From Hymenobacter daecheongensis DSM 21074 (GTDB lineage Bacteria; Bacteroidota; Bacteroidia; Cytophagales; Hymenobacteraceae): DNA of 64,000 nucleotides. A program made the translations under genes and the position numbers. The stretch is taken from positions 102,222 to 166,221 of the forward strand of contig NZ_FQYN01000010.1 in NCBI RefSeq assembly GCF_900141805.1, in the 5' to 3' direction. The notes below the pieces were generated by a model. The model was given only the letters and a program-made list of their open reading frames with translations, had not been told where the DNA came from and did no database searches. This document shows, piece by piece, positions 61,483 through 64,000 of the stretch (position 1 is the first letter of the stretch; every line of letters starts with the position of its first letter).

Positions 61483-62013
61483 TTAGTCAAAATACCATGA
61501 GCAAACGGTTGATTTGTTTTCATGCCTGTTGGTCCAGAATATTAATAAATAGTAGCCATATATTTCGTTACCTGGATTTAGTTTTATGTCGTCTTCGGTA
61601 AACCAGTCTAGATTGAGTAGGTAGAAATTGTCAGCGTATTCATCTTCCTGAATAATTTTCCTTAGACCTGACCACACTTCTTTAAAATCAGCTCTGTCAT
61701 CTCCCCATTCATCATTGTTGGAGTAGTCTTCAATGTACTGTATTAAGCCAGCTTTAGAGAAATATTTAAAATCCTGAAATTGTATTCGGGTGTGATTGAA
61801 TGCAGGATTTAAGTAATTGATTGAAATGTCACAGTTGGTCTTTATAATCTCAGGTAGGCAGTCGTATGTGAAAAACTTTGAAGCAATAAATTTATTAATT
61901 GTGTTTTCATCAACATGGGAGCGAAGGTTGTCTATGTGAAAAGATGTTAAATATATCTGATGATAATTTAGTTGAATTGTGTCTTGTTTTATGAATCTAG
62001 TAATATAAGTCAT
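61483..62013 (-). CDS. AT-rich orphan protein of unknown function
   Basis: The 176-residue protein is rich in Asn, Ile, Tyr and Asp, with segments YFSKAGLIQYIEDYSNNDEW and LLNLDWFTEDDIKLNPGNEI. No signal peptide, membrane segment or known motif. The DNA is far more AT-rich than all its neighbours, a sign of recent transfer. Acidic, single-domain proteins like this are often immunity or toxin-partner proteins, but nothing here shows that. Confidence 0.75.
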   Translation of the reverse strand: MTYITRFIKQDTIQLNYHQIYLTSFHIDNLRSHVDENTINKFIASKFFTYDCLPEIIKTNCDISINYLNPAFNHTRIQFQDFKYFSKAGLIQYIEDYSNNDEWGDDRADFKEVWSGLRKIIQEDEYADNFYLLNLDWFTEDDIKLNPGNEIYGYYLLIFWTNRHENKSTVCSWYFD

Positions 62014-62042
62014 GATTACCTGTGCTTCGTATTATATGTAAA

Positions 62043-62050
62043 CAAATATA
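62043..62050 (-). promoter_or_regulatory. -7 promoter box for the AT-rich gene
   Basis: On the minus strand TATATTTG matches TAnnTTTG about 30 bp before the ATG at 62013, giving a short leader. No convincing -33 TTTG lies upstream. Confidence 0.4.
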
Positions 62051-62104
62051 GCGTGAAGCATCCTCGGAATCCGGCTGCCCCACGCTACTCTGTCACTTCA
62101 GGAG

Positions 62105-63481
62105 CTAGTGCACCACCTGCTTCTGAAAATCGGTAATAGCTTCGCTCAGATCAATTACCTGCGCGCCCGGCAATGCCGCTTCCAGAATGCTGCTGCCTGC
62201 CGCCGAGCGGTAGCCACCGGCACAGTGCACCATAATCGGCTTATCGGTGGGCACCTCGTGGGCGCGCTCCCGCAGCTCGGGCAGCGGAATTACGAGGGCA
62301 CCGGGGAAGATAGGCTGCTTGGCCTCGGTGCGGTTGCGGATATCGACGATGGTGAAATCTTCGGGCCGCTCGCGCAGGTGCTCCACGTTGGCGGTGGGGC
62401 TGGTGGCCGGCAGGTGTTCCGGGGTGAGTAAAGCGCCCTTAATCAGCCCTTCGTAGCCGATTTTGGCGGTTTTGCGAATTACGGTATCCAGGGCAATCTG
62501 CGTATCAGCGAGGAGGTAGAACTTCTCGTCAGGGCCGACCACGGAGCCCAGCCAGGTTTCAAACTTGCCGCCATCCTGCAGATTGATAGCGCCGGGCAGA
62601 TGGCCTTTCTTGAACTCGGCCTGCGGGCGGGTGTCGATGACGAGCACGCCGGGTTCCAGCGCCGCATCGCCATACAGGCGCGGCACGGCCCGGATACTGT
62701 CCTCGAAGGGCAGCGCCCCGGCCTTGTTCAGCTGCACATCGTGGCCGAAATACTTGGGCATGAACGGCTGGTCTTCGAGCAGCACTTTAATAAAATCCTG
62801 CTCGCTCATGGGCTGCAGGGCGTAGTTGGTTTGCAGCTCCCGGCCGATGGTGCTGTCGAGGTCGGGGCTGGTGGTTTTGCCGCAGAGCGAGCCGGGGCCG
62901 TGGGCCGGATACACCTTGGTAGTGGCGGGCAGCGTCATCAGCTTGCGGCGGGTGCTGTCGTAGAGCATGGCGGCGAGGTCTTCGCGCTTGTGGCCGCCCA
63001 CGTTGTCGTCTTCGCGCAGGTCGGGCCGGCCCACGTCGCCCACGAAAAGCGTGTCGCCGGTGAACACGGCGCGGGACTGGGCCAGCTCATCGAGCAGCAG
63101 CACCGAGATGCTGTCGGGGGAGTGGCCGGGGGTGTTGATGGCGTGCAGCTCCACGGGGCCCAGCACCAGCCGGTCGCCGTCGTCGAAGGGGTGGTGGGGG
63201 TAGCTGGCCCGCACCAGCTGGCTGCAGTAGATGGTGGCGCCGGTTTCCTCGGCTATTTCCAGGTGCGACGACACGAAATCGGCGTGCGGGTGGGTTTCAA
63301 TCACGGCCACGATGCGGGCTTCGTGCTCGTCGGCAAAGTCGTAGTACGGCTGGGGGTCGCGCCCCGGATCAATAACGGCAATCTGCCGGCCGGCCCGAAT
63401 GGCGTAGCTGGCGTGGGCCAGGCCCTTGTCATAAAATTGCTGAATCTGAACCGAGGCGGGACTACTGGGCAGGGGGCTCAT
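62105..63481 (-). CDS. MBL-fold hydrolase with two rhodanese domains
   Basis: The 458-residue protein joins a metallo-beta-lactamase domain (HPHADFVSSH: His64, His66, Asp68, His73; later FTGDTLFVGDVGRPDL) to two rhodanese modules. The combination resembles persulfide-dioxygenase/sulfurtransferase fusions (ETHE1/CstB-like), which oxidise persulfides. The first rhodanese (LVIDTRPQAEFKKGHLPGAI) shows no active-site Cys in the expected loop. The second has the catalytic Cys in IMVHCAGGYRSAAGSS. I start at MSPLPSSPASVQIQQFY (63481). Confidence 0.85.
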   Translation of the reverse strand: MSPLPSSPASVQIQQFYDKGLAHASYAIRAGRQIAVIDPGRDPQPYYDFADEHEARIVAVIETHPHADFVSSHLEIAEETGATIYCSQLVRASYPHHPFDDGDRLVLGPVELHAINTPGHSPDSISVLLLDELAQSRAVFTGDTLFVGDVGRPDLREDDNVGGHKREDLAAMLYDSTRRKLMTLPATTKVYPAHGPGSLCGKTTSPDLDSTIGRELQTNYALQPMSEQDFIKVLLEDQPFMPKYFGHDVQLNKAGALPFEDSIRAVPRLYGDAALEPGVLVIDTRPQAEFKKGHLPGAINLQDGGKFETWLGSVVGPDEKFYLLADTQIALDTVIRKTAKIGYEGLIKGALLTPEHLPATSPTANVEHLRERPEDFTIVDIRNRTEAKQPIFPGALVIPLPELRERAHEVPTDKPIMVHCAGGYRSAAGSSILEAALPGAQVIDLSEAITDFQKQVVH

Positions 63482-63886
63482 GGAAGTTAGGTGTAGTGAA
63501 AACGTAGCCGCCTGACCGAGGCCAAGGCCGGAACGGCGGATTTCAAATATAAGCAACCCGTAGGCCTGTTATAACAGTGCTCCGCGAGTGTGGCTGCAGT
63601 GGGTAAGCTAACAAGTTAAAATTAAAAGCTTTAAAGTGTTAGTCAATTTATTGCTATACAACACTCGTAAGCCGCAAGCCAGGTCGCGAAAGACCAAGGT
63701 AGGCCGTAAGTAAGTGCAGCCGGAAAAAGCTCGGCCTGGGCCCGGAAGCAACCCGCCGCGTAAGTGTGACCCTGTACATTACGATAACAAAAAAGCCCCA
63801 ACCACTGGGTTGGAGCTTTTCAGCAGTGCTGTAGAAAGTCGAGGCCAATCAGCGCTGACAAAAGCACAAGCTCTGGCTAGTTACGG
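63482..63886. other. Gene-free stretch with terminator
   Basis: No convincing ORF lies here. The right-hand part holds the terminator at 63788-63820. The AT-rich centre (about 63600-63660) may contain the promoter for the MBL-rhodanese gene, but no clear TAnnTTTG was found. Confidence 0.6.
63788..63820. terminator. Hairpin terminator
   Basis: GCCCCAACC-ACTG-GGTTGGAGC with flanking A-run and T-run forms a 9-bp stem with one G-T style mismatch. It lies about 70 bp beyond the stop of the leftward gene at the window's right edge. Confidence 0.8.
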
Positions 63887-64000
63887 CTAACGGCCCTGGC
63901 CATTCAGGAAAAAGCTGCGCTTAGGCAGATACACGTCGTTGTAAACGCTGGGGTTGAGCACGGCCTGCAGCGTGCCTTCAAACTGCTTCTGCGCATCAGC
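63887..64000 (-). CDS. C-terminal end of a protein, partial (runs off right edge)
   Basis: On the minus strand the last 37 codons before TAG (63887-63889) are open to the window edge and read ...AVLNPSVYNDVYLPKRSFFL then NGQGR. The codon use fits neighbouring genes, and a terminator follows. Too short to assign a family. Confidence 0.6.
   Translation of the reverse strand, partial: ADAQKQFEGTLQAVLNPSVYNDVYLPKRSFFLNGQGR

Overview
The window looks like a chromosome segment of a GC-rich Bacteroidota, most likely Hymenobacter or a close relative. The main clues are a secreted protein with a type IX secretion C-terminal sorting domain, a TonB-dependent receptor paired with a DUF4249 lipoprotein, a DUF6687 gene, no obvious Shine-Dalgarno sites, and many intergenic palindromic repeats. 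The genus is inferred from gene content; no 16S or tRNA gene is visible.

Positions 1 to about 19,600 hold most of the late region of a contractile-tailed prophage with Mu-like architecture. A packaging module (small and large terminase, gp36-like connector) runs leftward off the window edge. From a repeat-rich divergent promoter region the structural module runs rightward: ClpP-type protease/scaffold, capsid, lysis genes (amidase, holin/spanin-like), sheath, tube, tail chaperone with a clear -1 frameshift site, tape measure, baseplate (hub, spike, gp46-, LysM-, gp47- and gp48-like) and several fibre genes. A strong terminator closes the run. It is followed by a secreted protein with a type IX sorting tail, a second terminator, and two direct repeats that may mark the phage end. 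Integrase or transposase, portal and early genes would lie to the left.

Positions 19,750 to 28,950 carry a leftward cluster for complete reductive pyrimidine degradation: preT/preA (dihydropyrimidine dehydrogenase), dihydropyrimidinase, beta-ureidopropionase, a class III aminotransferase and methylmalonate-semialdehyde dehydrogenase, plus a small membrane protein. Together they would take uracil or thymine to acetyl-CoA or propionyl-CoA. Three copies of one palindromic element sit between genes of this cluster and nowhere else in the window.

Positions 29,000 to 64,000 are ordinary chromosomal genes: an alpha/beta hydrolase, an rRNA pseudouridine synthase, a VWA membrane protein, acetate kinase and phosphotransacetylase flanking a DUF808 protein, fabG, a geranylgeranyl-reductase-like flavoprotein, two tandem TPR paralogues, lipoamide dehydrogenase, a DMT transporter, rarA, sppA, purine nucleoside phosphorylase, a TonB receptor/DUF4249 pair, thioredoxin, DUF6687, sbcDC, an AT-rich orphan gene, and an MBL-fold/rhodanese protein. 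At least seven sequence families of long inverted-repeat elements fill the gaps here; none was seen in the prophage.
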